From Nostoc cf. commune SO-36 (GTDB taxonomy: Bacteria; Cyanobacteriota; Cyanobacteriia; Cyanobacteriales; Nostocaceae), in assembly GCF_023734775.1 (NCBI RefSeq), contig NZ_AP025732.1, positions 3,478,501 to 3,542,500 of the forward strand: a stretch of 64,000 bases of DNA. Direction: 5' to 3'. Position numbers and translations under genes: made by a program. Shown here one piece after another: positions 9,492 through 17,967 of the stretch (its first letter is position 1; each line of letters opens with the position of its first letter). The notes under the pieces were generated by a model. It had not been told where the DNA came from, ran no database searches, and was given only the letters and a program-made list of their open reading frames with translations.

Positions 9492-9962
9492 ATGAGTCTG
9501 GAACTTTCTACGTCGGTAAAATATTGGCTGAACTTTTTTCACCCGGTGCTGATGTGGGCACTATTAGTATTTTCAATTTATGCTGCCTACTTGGGGCTAC
9601 AAGTACAGCGTACCAGAAATGCTCAGGGAGAAGAAAAGAAAGAACTGATTAAAGGTAGATATAACGTCAGACACTACCAAATCGGTTCTATACTCCTAGC
9701 TTTGATGGTGACAGGTGCGATCGGCGGGATGGCTGTCACTTACATCAATAATGGTAAGTTATTTGTCGCGCCTTACCTGTTAGCAGGATTGGGCATGACA
9801 AGTCTAATTGCATTTTCTGCTGCCTTGTCCCCTTATATGCAGAAAGGGGCAAATTGGGCGCGTGCAACTCATATTTTGATAAATTTCACGCTTTTGGGAC
9901 TTTTTGCTTGGCAGGCTGTTACTGGCGTGCAAATTGTCCAAAGAATTCTCACTCAAGCATAG
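9492..9962 (+). CDS. DUF4079 family membrane protein
   Basis: A 156-residue cyanobacterial membrane protein with four predicted hydrophobic segments: about 16-34, 63-84, 92-110 and 128-150. HPVLMW at residue 17 and the RHYQIG motif near 60 are His-containing positions typical of DUF4079. Such His residues in helices recall b-type cytochrome ligands, but that link is my inference. It is divergent from the ankyrin gene and convergent with the DUF1997 gene, with a strong hairpin between the latter two. Confidence 0.8.
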   Translation: MSLELSTSVKYWLNFFHPVLMWALLVFSIYAAYLGLQVQRTRNAQGEEKKELIKGRYNVRHYQIGSILLALMVTGAIGGMAVTYINNGKLFVAPYLLAGLGMTSLIAFSAALSPYMQKGANWARATHILINFTLLGLFAWQAVTGVQIVQRILTQA

Positions 9963-9968
9963 TCATTT

Positions 9969-10012
9969 GTCCTTTGTCATTTGTCATTAGTGTATGAGAA
10001 ATGACAAAGGAC
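9969..10012. terminator. Inverted repeat between convergent genes (bidirectional terminator)
   Basis: A perfect 14-bp stem, GTCCTTTGTCATTT at 9969-9982 with AAATGACAAAGGAC at 9999-10012 and a 16-nt loop, starts 6 bases after the DUF4079 stop. It ends 7 bases before the DUF1997 stop. It is built from TGACAAA/TTTGTCA repeat units. Its position suggests use as a shared terminator, although no long U-tract follows. Confidence 0.6.
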
Positions 10013-10019
10013 TGTTAAA

Positions 10020-10693
10020 TCAGTGCTTTTGTTTAGAATTAGCAGCAAACGGTATTTCTAAAGATTTATGAAAATTTTCCTGAACTTTACGAGTTAAGCG
10101 ACGGGAGACTTGGCGGACAATTTGGTTAAGTAAGCGATCGCCTGTAGATTGAATTATAGACTTGGGTAATCGCTGAATAAATCGGGGAAAGTGAAGATAA
10201 ACTATCAAATCCAATTCCCATTCAACCCTTGTAACCTCGGCAATATTACTGCAACCATCGTTTCCGATTAACTGTAGAGATGCCGATAGTCTACGTCATA
10301 ACCAGGCGGTTGGTAGTCAGGAATGGGGATTGTACGGATGTGGTAAATACCCTCATCTGGGGGCAACAATTCCAAACCAATTTTCGGTTCTACTTCATAA
10401 CCAAAAGAACCAAAACGACCAATTGTTAAAGCATAGCCATTTTCCCCAAGAGATTGTACCTTCATCGGTTCAGCGCAGCGCGAAAACCATGAGGCATGAG
10501 TATTAAGATACTCAGCAACCTGATCTACTGGGGCAGCCATTTCCATAAAATCTTGATAACGACCATAAAATTTTGTGGGCGTCGCTATATTTGTTTGTGT
10601 TAATGTGTCCTCGCCTTCTTCTTGGCTGGACGCTACAGGTAAAACTGCTTCTGTTATTTCCCAGGATTTATATTCGCCTTTTCTTGAAAGCAT
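10020..10693 (-). pseudogene. DUF1997 family protein gene with one frameshift
   Basis: Two frames on the minus strand (10268-10693 and the remainder to 10020) belong to one DUF1997 protein of about 224 residues. The first frame ends DVDYR and then leaves the family. Adding one base to the CC pair at 10283-10284 restores ASLQLIG and joins onto VEWELDLIVYLHFPRF and the C-terminal VRQVSRRLTRKVQENFH. Removal of one G from GGG (minus strand) is therefore the likely cause. DUF1997 proteins are START-like, lipid-binding-fold candidates conserved in cyanobacteria and plastids, with no proven function. The gene may be intact in the organism if this is a sequencing error. Confidence 0.75.
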
Positions 10694-10871
10694 AAAAGGA
10701 TTACTGTATACATTGGCGTTCGTCTATATTAATGATTCCCCACACACCTGGGTCATTTTGTATTCAGATTCTATTTTGACTGAAACCTCATGAATCTGCC
10801 ATCACCTCCATAGAATTACTAAAATAAAGAATTGAACAAGCACACAATAGTTTCCCAGGATAGCATTTCTC

Positions 10872-11531
10872 ATGAAAGCATTTGTAGCAGGGGCAACCGG
10901 TGAAACAGGTCGTCGGATTGTGCAAGAATTGGTAGTGCGGAATATTCCCGTCATAGCCCTGGTAAGGGATATAGACAAAGCTAGAAGTATTCTGTCTCCT
11001 GAAGCCGAATTAGTGATAGGCGACGTATTACAACCAGAAAGTTTGACTGCGGCGTTTGGAGATAGCACAGTTTTGTTGGTTGCGACTGGGGCAAAACCTA
11101 GCTTTGACCCCAGTGGCCCCTATAAAGTGGATTTTGAAGGGACTAAAAATTTAGTAGATGCCGCTAAAGCAAAGGGAATTAAGCATTTTGTCTTAGTTTC
11201 GTCTTTGTGTACTTCAAAGCTTTTTCATCCACTGAACTTGTTTTGGTTGATTTTGTTGTGGAAAAAACAAGCTGAAGAGTATATCCAAAAAAGTGGTCTT
11301 ACTTATACGATTGTGCGGCCTGGGGGGTTGAAGAATGAAGATAACTCTGACCACATTGTGATGCAGAGTGCAGATACACTGTTTGACGGTAGCATCCCCA
11401 GGCAAAAAGTGGCCCAAGTTGCTGTTGAGGCGCTGTTTGAAGCAGATGCACGCAATAAAATTGTTGAGATTATTGCCAAACCTGAAGCAGCATCGAAAAC
11501 CTTTGGGGAATTATTTGCTAACGTTGTTTGA
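10872..11531 (+). CDS. NAD(P)-binding atypical short-chain reductase (NmrA/TIC62-like)
   Basis: A 219-residue single Rossmann domain. The dinucleotide-binding glycine motif GATGETG is at residues 7-13, and VRDIDKA around 32 places an Arg for NADP(H). GDV at about 60 and LVSSLCTS near 114 follow the extended/atypical SDR plan. The catalytic YxxxK of classic SDRs is absent, as usual in NmrA-like members, which act as redox sensors, isomerases or assembly factors (for example Ycf39 and TIC62). The likely role is a plastid-type redox or photosystem-related factor, but the substrate is not readable. It stands alone between convergent and co-directional neighbours. Confidence 0.8.
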   Translation: MKAFVAGATGETGRRIVQELVVRNIPVIALVRDIDKARSILSPEAELVIGDVLQPESLTAAFGDSTVLLVATGAKPSFDPSGPYKVDFEGTKNLVDAAKAKGIKHFVLVSSLCTSKLFHPLNLFWLILLWKKQAEEYIQKSGLTYTIVRPGGLKNEDNSDHIVMQSADTLFDGSIPRQKVAQVAVEALFEADARNKIVEIIAKPEAASKTFGELFANVV

Positions 11532-11738
11532 TGAAAAAGTTGGGAGACGCGATTAATCGCGTCTGTACAAATTCCTTACTTCTAAATTGAGTGAAGCAAC
11601 TGGTGAACTTTGTCAGAATGAGTTCGTCAATCATTGTTGCTAGCAAAAGAGCGAATTTGAAGGAGTCGGACTCTGAAAGGCTTTGAATTCAAAGGTGTTG
11701 AAAAACTTATTGGGCCAATAGCTGCCCTTCTCGGTTTT

Positions 11739-12389
11739 GTGTATTTGTTGCAATGGTACATTGGAGACTTGCGATCGCCTTCTGATCCCATCTTTGAAAA
11801 TAAACAGCCGCCTTTGGTGATGAAACAGGGCGACCCTTATATCCGCGCTTTAATGCGAACCATTTCGGCGAGTGAAGCCAGTGGGAACCGTCCCTATTCG
11901 CTGTTATATGGTGGACAGCAAGTCAACGACCTTAGCCGTCATCCTGAAATATGCGTCACAATTATCACAGGCCCCAACACAGGTAATTGTTCCACTGCTG
12001 CTGGCAGATATCAAATTATCAATATTACTTGGTATCGTTTAGCCCCCCTTTATCACCCAAATCCAATGCAAATGATGTTTTGGACTGCTTATAGTTTTGA
12101 AGCAGAATATCAAGATGTAGTAGTTTACCGTTGGTTGAATGATTCTAAAGTTTGGGGAACTGATATTTCTCAACTGTTGCGTCAGGGAAAGTTAAATGAT
12201 GTTTTGCGGCGACTCTCTCCCACTTGGACAAGTCTAGGATATGGTATAGAAACTAATTCTATTAGTAGCTCTTTGCCTAAAATTTATCAAAAAATGTTGC
12301 AAGAGGAATTAACCGCAGCTAAACAACCAATAGCCCCGAATTTGACACCATCTCCAACTCCTTCTAGGAAGGCAGTAAAGAAGCAGTGA
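11739..12389 (+). CDS. Lambda-endolysin-like lytic transglycosylase (GH104), probably membrane-anchored
   Basis: The core from about residue 25 follows phage lambda R lysozyme: a TISASEASGN helix with the likely catalytic Glu, YSLLYGGQQV, DLSRHPEI, the CSTAAGRYQI substrate-cleft motif, and a C-terminal SPTWTSLGYG. The family cleaves murein glycan strands to 1,6-anhydro products. The GTG at 11739 cuts into a hydrophobic helix. The same frame is open upstream to 11661 and encodes LIGPIAALLGFVYLLQW, a good membrane anchor, with an AAGGAG-like ribosome site near 11660. The true start may therefore be a non-ATG codon near 11673. A housekeeping wall enzyme captured from a phage is my inference. The C-tail is Pro/Thr-rich. 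Confidence 0.72.
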   Translation: MYLLQWYIGDLRSPSDPIFENKQPPLVMKQGDPYIRALMRTISASEASGNRPYSLLYGGQQVNDLSRHPEICVTIITGPNTGNCSTAAGRYQIINITWYRLAPLYHPNPMQMMFWTAYSFEAEYQDVVVYRWLNDSKVWGTDISQLLRQGKLNDVLRRLSPTWTSLGYGIETNSISSSLPKIYQKMLQEELTAAKQPIAPNLTPSPTPSRKAVKKQ

Positions 12390-12403
12390 AATTATCCTAA
12401 TTT

Positions 12404-13261
12404 TTAACTTGCTGTGGATAAAAATTCTTTGACATTTTCCACAAATGCCAAGGTATTTTCAAAGTGGATATTATGTCCAGCATTACTAATTATTTTTAGC
12501 TGGGCAAATTTACATAGTTTAGCTATTTCTATATTAATAGATATAAATTTTTCATCATATTCACCAGCTAGTAAGAGCAGAGGAATTTTATTATTTGGTA
12601 ACTTTTCCCATAAAGAAGGTTGGCATCCAGTACCCATAAAGCGCAGTGATTTATCTAATTCCTCTGGATTGTTCTGCAACCGACTTTCTACCATGCGATC
12701 GTATTCTGGATGATTTTTTATATAACCAAAAATCGGTTGATTGTACCAATTAGATAGAAAAGTTGCGAAATCACTTTTTTCAATACTTCTTGTTAATTTT
12801 CTACCTATTTGCGTATCAATTTTAATGCGTTCTAATCGTTCTGCTTCTGTTGGCAAGCCTGGAGAAGCTGACTCTAGGACAACTTTTAAAAAACGTTCGG
12901 GAAAATGCAGGGTGAGGTATAAAGCCAATCTCCCACCCATTGAATAACCAACTAAGAAGCATTCGGAAATTTTTAATTCATCTAACAAGTTGATTAAAGC
13001 ATGAGCAGTGTTTACCATTGTATAATAGTCATTCCCACCCAAAACTTGAGTTTTACCATGTCCGGGAAGGTCAAGTGTTAAATATGAAAATTTGTCAAAT
13101 AGTAATTTTATAGGTTCATCAAATTCATCAATTTTACTCATGAAGCCATGTAAAAAAAGAATTAGTGGCTTATCTAGAGTGCCGATTAAAGAATAATGAA
13201 ATTGATAATTTTTTATTAGCACAATCTTAACAAAAACTCTCTTTTTTGCACAAATTTGCAC
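12404..13261 (-). CDS. menH: 2-succinyl-6-hydroxy-2,4-cyclohexadiene-1-carboxylate synthase (MenH-like alpha/beta hydrolase)
   Basis: A 285-residue alpha/beta hydrolase. LHGF at 37-40 gives the oxyanion loop. GYSMGGR holds the nucleophile Ser107. GEYDEKF carries the acidic residue and GHNIHFE the catalytic His. SASPGL after strand 6 and the GYSMGGR form match MenH, which eliminates pyruvate from SEPHCHC in menaquinone/phylloquinone synthesis. Cyanobacteria need this for the photosystem I quinone. The gene is convergent with the GH104 gene, 14 bases apart. A general esterase is the alternative. The first residues (MQICAKKRVF) look untypical, and a start near the VKIVLIKN segment is possible. 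Confidence 0.75.
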   Translation of the reverse strand: MQICAKKRVFVKIVLIKNYQFHYSLIGTLDKPLILFLHGFMSKIDEFDEPIKLLFDKFSYLTLDLPGHGKTQVLGGNDYYTMVNTAHALINLLDELKISECFLVGYSMGGRLALYLTLHFPERFLKVVLESASPGLPTEAERLERIKIDTQIGRKLTRSIEKSDFATFLSNWYNQPIFGYIKNHPEYDRMVESRLQNNPEELDKSLRFMGTGCQPSLWEKLPNNKIPLLLLAGEYDEKFISINIEIAKLCKFAQLKIISNAGHNIHFENTLAFVENVKEFLSTAS

Positions 13262-13272
13262 AAAATATTATC

Positions 13273-13431
13273 TTATAAAATAAGCTCCTTTTCTTGTTCC
13301 CTTTTTCTAGGAGGAAATAAGGAAAAGTCTATTAAAATAAGTTTGTTACCACTTCGCAACATGATATTGCCGTGGTGAATATCACGATGCACTATTGAAT
13401 TTTTATGTATCGCTGTTAGTGCATCACGAAT
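13273..13431 (-). pseudogene. Remnant of a protein kinase catalytic domain
   Basis: The minus strand holds an open stretch of 52 codons ending in TAA at 13273-13275 and preceded in frame by a stop at 13432-13434. It reads AIHKNSIVHRDIHHGNIML, then LILIDFSLFPP. These are kinase subdomains VIb (catalytic loop HRD with the Asn) and VII (DFS in place of DFG). Nothing of the N-lobe or the C-lobe remains. It is therefore a decayed piece of a Ser/Thr kinase-type gene lying between menH and the metal-sensor gene. Confidence 0.7.
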
Positions 13432-13466
13432 TTAGCAAATGCATTCTACATTATTTTTTTAAATTC

Positions 13467-13868
13467 TTAAGGTAAAAATCGATCTAAAGCAGCTTTTAAC
13501 TGTTTAAGTTCAACGTCAATATTACCTTCTTGTGCGGCTCTACCAATACACTCAGTTAAATGTTCATCCAAAACAATTCGCGCTACCCGATCCAATGCGC
13601 CCCGAACTGCGGCAATTTGCAGTAGAACATCAGGACAAGGGGTACTTTGCTGCACCATTGTCTTGATACCACGAACATGTCCTTCTATACGTGATAATCG
13701 ATTGACGATTCGCCGTAAAGACTCTTCGCTATGGATGTGAGGATGAGGCAACTCTCCAGTTTCATAAGTATGATCTGTATGCTCGTGGTCTGTATCGTGA
13801 TAGTGGGAATGTTCTGCTTGCTGAGATGTTGGCAAGGATTCCTTACCTAATCGGTTTGATCCATTCAT
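13467..13868 (-). CDS. CsoR/RcnR-family metal-sensing repressor, InrS-like
   Basis: A 133-residue DUF156 repressor. Residues 1-46 are His-rich (HSHYHDTDHEHTDH), then the four-helix CsoR core begins at SLRRIVNRLSRIEGHVRGI. Ligand positions H46, C78, H103 and C107 have spacings 32, 25 and 4. These match the His-Cys-His-Cys set described for the Synechocystis nickel sensor InrS (H21, C53, H78, C82). Members of this family release DNA when metal binds, de-repressing an efflux gene. No nickel exporter gene lies next to it in the window, so its regulated gene must be elsewhere, unlike a linked sensor-exporter pair. A copper-sensing CsoR role is less likely because of the H46 position. Confidence 0.85.
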   Translation of the reverse strand: MNGSNRLGKESLPTSQQAEHSHYHDTDHEHTDHTYETGELPHPHIHSEESLRRIVNRLSRIEGHVRGIKTMVQQSTPCPDVLLQIAAVRGALDRVARIVLDEHLTECIGRAAQEGNIDVELKQLKAALDRFLP

Positions 13869-13976
13869 GGGTTATCAAAGGACTTGTAATACTCAGATCG
13901 TAGCCTAGTAGTTGACCAAAATTTACCCTCATTTCCCTCACCCCCTAATCTCTACTCCCTACTACCTCTAATTTCA

Positions 13977-15185
13977 CTACCGCCGATTGGCTTTTTCTTG
14001 GGGAATAATCTCTGTCACTACCCTACCGCTAGAACTGCCGCCTTTGACAACAATATTTTCTGTTTGTAGATTACCAACGGCTGTTTCACCCGCAAAATTT
14101 AACGGTGGGTCAATTTGTCGATAAGTCACATTTCCTTGAGCTTCAACTAACTTATTGTCTAAATACCAAGTTAATGTATTGGATCTTAGAGACTGGCGAC
14201 GCTGACCAACGGCGTTGACGTTACCTTTTAAATAAACAGTTTTTTGTGGTATTTTCATTTCACCTTGATTGGCTGTCACTGTGATATTTTCGGCACGTTG
14301 GAACATTCGCGTAGGCGAGTTTGTGGTAACAGTTTCTGCGTTCATGTTCCAGATCATAGAGTTACTAGCTATTTGCAGTGGTGGGTCTAGTAATTCTAGT
14401 TGGGCATTTTGCGAGACAGTGGCAATTTTGGTTTTTAAGTTGACTTCGGCAGAATTTCCTTTGCCGCGATCGCTAATTTTATTATCTTTGTAGCGGTCAA
14501 TTTCTATGGGGCGATCGCCAATCAGTTTTTCTTCTTTAATATTCCAGATTAAATGCTCAGTTCTCACTTGCATCTGGGGATCAGTGGAATTTGCTATTAC
14601 CCCACCAGAAAATTCCATGCGCTGTTCGCGGGTTTTAACTCGCGCTTCTTGCGCCACTGCTTGTAGTTGTTTATGAGTACCATTAATCTGGTTGCGAACA
14701 ATCAACAAATCTTCTTTGGGTCGCCATTCTAATTCATTACCTTGCAACACAATCCCATTACTAGGATCTGTGGCAAATATTTTACCTTTAAGAAACAACT
14801 GCTTCCCATCTTGTTCAATATCTGCTACATCTGCCTTGATTTGGTAAACTACTTTGCCATCTTGGTATAGTTCACCATAAGGACTTTCAGCCTGTCCAAT
14901 TTGTTTTTCTTTGGTATATTTTGCGGTTTTAGCCCTGACTTTCCAAATCGGTCTTCCCACTTCATCTGCTTGTTCTAAGGTGACATCAAAGAAAGTCAAA
15001 TTGCTATCTGAATTAGATGAAGTCTCAGTATTTTGTTGAGAAGCTGGGGGAGATTTGCCCCCACAGGCGACTAAACCAAATACCAAGAAAAAGGTCAAAG
15101 GTAAAACAAGAAAGGAGGGAGTGGAGGAGAAATTTTGAATCTTTCTCTTTCCCCATCTCCCTCTTTTATGAAATTGATACGCCAT
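13977..15185 (-). CDS. lptC: LptC-like lipoprotein of lipopolysaccharide export
   Basis: A 402-residue protein with a signal sequence (hydrophobic 23-40) and a lipobox ending LVAC at Cys41, so it is predicted to be a lipoprotein. The rest is beta-rich and made of repeated OstA/LptC-type strands. DVTLEQADEVGRPIWKVRAK is the canonical LptC opening. Later repeats such as KIFATDPSNGIVLQGNELEW and KTVYLKGNVNA are LptA-like. Cyanobacterial LptC is known to be much longer than the E. coli protein. It carries lipopolysaccharide between the LptBFG ABC pump and the periplasmic bridge. Its start codon overlaps the stop of the LabA-like gene by one base (TAATG), implying translational coupling. Confidence 0.85.
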   Translation of the reverse strand: MAYQFHKRGRWGKRKIQNFSSTPSFLVLPLTFFLVFGLVACGGKSPPASQQNTETSSNSDSNLTFFDVTLEQADEVGRPIWKVRAKTAKYTKEKQIGQAESPYGELYQDGKVVYQIKADVADIEQDGKQLFLKGKIFATDPSNGIVLQGNELEWRPKEDLLIVRNQINGTHKQLQAVAQEARVKTREQRMEFSGGVIANSTDPQMQVRTEHLIWNIKEEKLIGDRPIEIDRYKDNKISDRGKGNSAEVNLKTKIATVSQNAQLELLDPPLQIASNSMIWNMNAETVTTNSPTRMFQRAENITVTANQGEMKIPQKTVYLKGNVNAVGQRRQSLRSNTLTWYLDNKLVEAQGNVTYRQIDPPLNFAGETAVGNLQTENIVVKGGSSSGRVVTEIIPQEKANRR

Positions 15186-15817
15186 TATTCTTGGATTTCT
15201 AGGTGTCCATCACTAGTTCTGGGGTCTTCCAAAAAACCGATCCCAGATAACGGGCGGTATGGATAGCTTTGGCGAGGGGTTTTTTGAATATCCTCTTTGA
15301 TAGCTTCTAAATCAATGTAGCGATCGCTTACATTAATTAAGCTGTCACTGGTCATTGAACGTAAGCTCACTACTTCTACCCGCACGCCGCGATAGCTGAC
15401 TGAATTTACCGCATAAGCCAAATCCCCGTCACCGCTAACTAAAACTGCGGTATCATAAGAATCTACTAGTGCCATCATGTCTACTGCTATTTCTACATCC
15501 AGGTTAGCTTTTTTAGAGCCATCTGGTAGCTGCACTAAATCTTTAGCAATGACTCGATAGCCATTGCGACGCATCCACAGCAGAAATCCCTGTTGCTTCT
15601 CGTTTGTCCGGTCTACACCAGTGTAGAAAAAAGACCGTAGTAGTCTAGAACCGCCTGTTAATCGGCATAATAGCTTGGTGTAATCGATTTCAATCCCTAG
15701 TTGCAGTGCAGCGTAAAATAGATTTGAGCCATCAATAAATATGGCCACCCTACCCCGATTCTCCAAAACCTGTTCTGGCGTAAAGATTGAATCGGTTTCA
15801 AAATTATTCAACATCAT
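15185..15817 (-). CDS. NYN domain (LabA/DUF88) protein
   Basis: A 210-residue PIN-like NYN domain. The acidic active-site set is visible: D29 in AIFIDGSN, D107 and D113 in LDVEIAVDMM, and D130/D132 in VSGDGDL. The NYN fold is a predicted metal-dependent RNase. The cyanobacterial LabA/LalA proteins of this family affect circadian output in Synechococcus. About 35 C-terminal residues after IDLEAI are disordered. It lies immediately upstream of lptC with a one-base overlap, and its start is 167 bases downstream of the metG stop on the same strand. Which LabA paralogue it represents cannot be decided from sequence alone. Confidence 0.85.
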   Translation of the reverse strand: MMLNNFETDSIFTPEQVLENRGRVAIFIDGSNLFYAALQLGIEIDYTKLLCRLTGGSRLLRSFFYTGVDRTNEKQQGFLLWMRRNGYRVIAKDLVQLPDGSKKANLDVEIAVDMMALVDSYDTAVLVSGDGDLAYAVNSVSYRGVRVEVVSLRSMTSDSLINVSDRYIDLEAIKEDIQKTPRQSYPYRPLSGIGFLEDPRTSDGHLEIQE

Positions 15818-15903
15818 TGTGATACCTCAATTATTATCCCTGTTATTTTTGATACAAATTACGAACTTTTAGATGCTAGTCACAGTGGCTTATGATAATG
15901 TTC

Positions 15904-15931
15904 CGGGGCTAATTTAATAAGTTAAGCCCCG
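15904..15931 (-). terminator. Hairpin after metG
   Basis: A 7-bp GC-rich stem, CGGGGCT with AGCCCCG, loops over 14 AT-rich bases. It lies 53-80 bases past the metG stop and about 90 bases before the LabA-like start. Its position fits a terminator separating metG from the next unit on the minus strand. No strong U-tract follows on that strand. Confidence 0.5.
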
Positions 15932-15983
15932 ATAAATTTTTTGAGAAAATAAGAAATTGAACAAAATCAGAGTTTGATAAGGA

Positions 15984-17588
15984 CTAATCGTTTTTCGGGG
16001 GTTCTATTCGCTGAAAAATCGGTTGGGGTTTACCCAACTGTTGTTTGCTCGATAGTAGCCCCCATTTAGCATGGATGGCAAAAGGAGCGGTAAGTGAACT
16101 TTGTTTTTGATCGTTAAAGTTTATTCCAAAGCCCAGTTGCTGATAAATATCGCTACTGATGTTCGGAATAATTGGGGATAGCAGATAAGCTGCCAGTCTA
16201 ACTGATTCTAGAACTGCGTAGAGAACCTTTTCTACTGACTCCTGCTGTCCCTGTTTATATAATGACCAAGGAGCTTGTTCATCAATAAACTTATTACTGG
16301 CTTGCGCCAGCGAAAATATGGCTACGCAGGCTTGACTGAAAGCTAGCTCTTGGTATGCTTGTTTTACCTGTTCCCCTAGACTTAAACCAATTGCTTTCAA
16401 AGGATTTTCGTCAGGAATCCCTTCATTGCCGATTGATGGGACATTATTCTCAGTGCAGTATTTTTTCACCATGCTCAAGGTGCGATTGAGCAAATTACCT
16501 AAATCATTTGCCAAATCTGCATTCAGAACATTAATGAACCTTACTTCATTAAAATCTCCATCCTTGCCAAATTCGATTTCCTTAAGGAAGTAATAACGAA
16601 CGGCATCACTACCATAGCGCTCAACTAACGCTATAGGATCAAGGGTGTTACCCAGAGTTTTGCCCATCTTCTGACCATCTTTGGTCAAAAAGCCATGCCC
16701 AAATACTCGCTCTGGCAAGGGTAAGCCAGCCGACAACAGCATTGCCGGCCAATAAACTGCATGGAAGCGCAGAATATCCTTACCAATTAGGTGCAAGTTA
16801 ATCGGCCACCACTTTTCTAAAGCATTTTCTAAAGTCGCTTCTACATCTGGTTCTAATAATGCTGTGACATAACCTAGCAGCGCATCAAACCAGACATAAA
16901 GGGTGTGCTTGGGATCAACTGGTACAGGAAAACCCCAATCTAGATTTACCCGTGAAATGGAAAAGTCTTGTAGTCCTTGATTGACAAAGCTGAGGACTTC
17001 ATTACGCCGACTTTCTGGTTGAATAAAATTTGGCTTAGATTGATAAAATTCTGTCAGCTTAGTTTGATATTTGGATAAACGGAAAAAATAGTTTTGCTCG
17101 TCTCGCCACTCAACTTCTTTGTTAGTATGAATCGGGCAACGGTGTCCTTCTAGCAGATCCCGTTCTTCTTTGAATTCTTCGCAGGATACGCAGTACCAGC
17201 CTTTTTGTTGTCCCTGGTAGATGTCACCAGATTCCCAGACTCGCTTAAAGAATTCTTTAACGATCGCTTCATGACGAGGCGCAGTAGTCCGACTAAAGCG
17301 ATCGTATTGAATGTCTAATAACTGCCATAAATTCACAAAGCTAGGAACAATTTCATCGCAAAAATCTTGCGGTGCTTTGCCTAAACTTTCTGCCGATCGC
17401 TGAATTTTTTGCCCGTGTTCATCTGTACCTGTAATTAGTAATACCTGATGCCCTAGCAGCCTTTGAAATCGTGCAACAACATCTGCTGCTATTGTTGTAT
17501 AAGCACTGCCTATATGGGGGACATCGTTTACATAGTATAGAGGTGTGGTCAGTGCAAATGTCTTTTCTGTTTTATTTACTAGATTCAT
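15984..17588 (-). CDS. metG: Methionyl-tRNA synthetase
   Basis: A 534-residue class I synthetase that charges tRNA-Met. The HIGH-box equivalent is PHIG at 24-27. The KMSKS equivalent is KMGKT at 308-312. A zinc-knuckle set lies at C133, C136, C151 and H154 (CVSC ... CPIH), which corresponds to the single-knuckle MetRS form. The anticodon-binding helical domain spans about 380-510. The C-terminal tRNA-binding (Trbp111-like) domain seen in longer MetRS is absent, giving the shorter form. The length is normal for cyanobacteria. The upstream 380-base gap presumably carries its promoter. Confidence 0.96.
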   Translation of the reverse strand: MNLVNKTEKTFALTTPLYYVNDVPHIGSAYTTIAADVVARFQRLLGHQVLLITGTDEHGQKIQRSAESLGKAPQDFCDEIVPSFVNLWQLLDIQYDRFSRTTAPRHEAIVKEFFKRVWESGDIYQGQQKGWYCVSCEEFKEERDLLEGHRCPIHTNKEVEWRDEQNYFFRLSKYQTKLTEFYQSKPNFIQPESRRNEVLSFVNQGLQDFSISRVNLDWGFPVPVDPKHTLYVWFDALLGYVTALLEPDVEATLENALEKWWPINLHLIGKDILRFHAVYWPAMLLSAGLPLPERVFGHGFLTKDGQKMGKTLGNTLDPIALVERYGSDAVRYYFLKEIEFGKDGDFNEVRFINVLNADLANDLGNLLNRTLSMVKKYCTENNVPSIGNEGIPDENPLKAIGLSLGEQVKQAYQELAFSQACVAIFSLAQASNKFIDEQAPWSLYKQGQQESVEKVLYAVLESVRLAAYLLSPIIPNISSDIYQQLGFGINFNDQKQSSLTAPFAIHAKWGLLSSKQQLGKPQPIFQRIEPPKND

Positions 17589-17967
17589 AGAAAATAAAAA
17601 TTAACTTATTAAAACGTTTTACTTGTTAACTTGTGGCGGCAAAACCACGCAATTATACAATATTATTCAGATTTTTTCCAATAACATATTCATCCTAGCA
17701 AATTTATCAGGTCAAAAATTGTTTTCTAATATGCATCAATTAAATTCATTTTTACCTAAAAGATGGAAATTAACTAATCATAATTTTTTTGAATAGTTTA
17801 TATCAGATATTCTTGTGTTGAAGAATACATAACTGAGAAGGTAAGAAATTTAGCTGCTTTTGTGGATGAGATATTTCTATCTTAAGACGGTCATGGCAAT
17901 AGTAAAGAAATGTAAAAATTAAATTAAGATCAACTGCCATATTTATTGGAAAATATATTGATTAGGT
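17589..17967. other. Divergent intergenic region between metG and an acyltransferase gene
   Basis: About 380 AT-rich bases containing the promoters of two divergent genes. No open frame, hairpin or T-box-like structure was recognised in it. There is no repeat of the types seen elsewhere in the window. Confidence 0.5.

Noticed and set aside
11739..12389. Prophage remnant based on the lambda-like lysozyme
   Set aside because: No holin, spanin, capsid, integrase or attachment-site repeats surround it; a domesticated gene is simpler.
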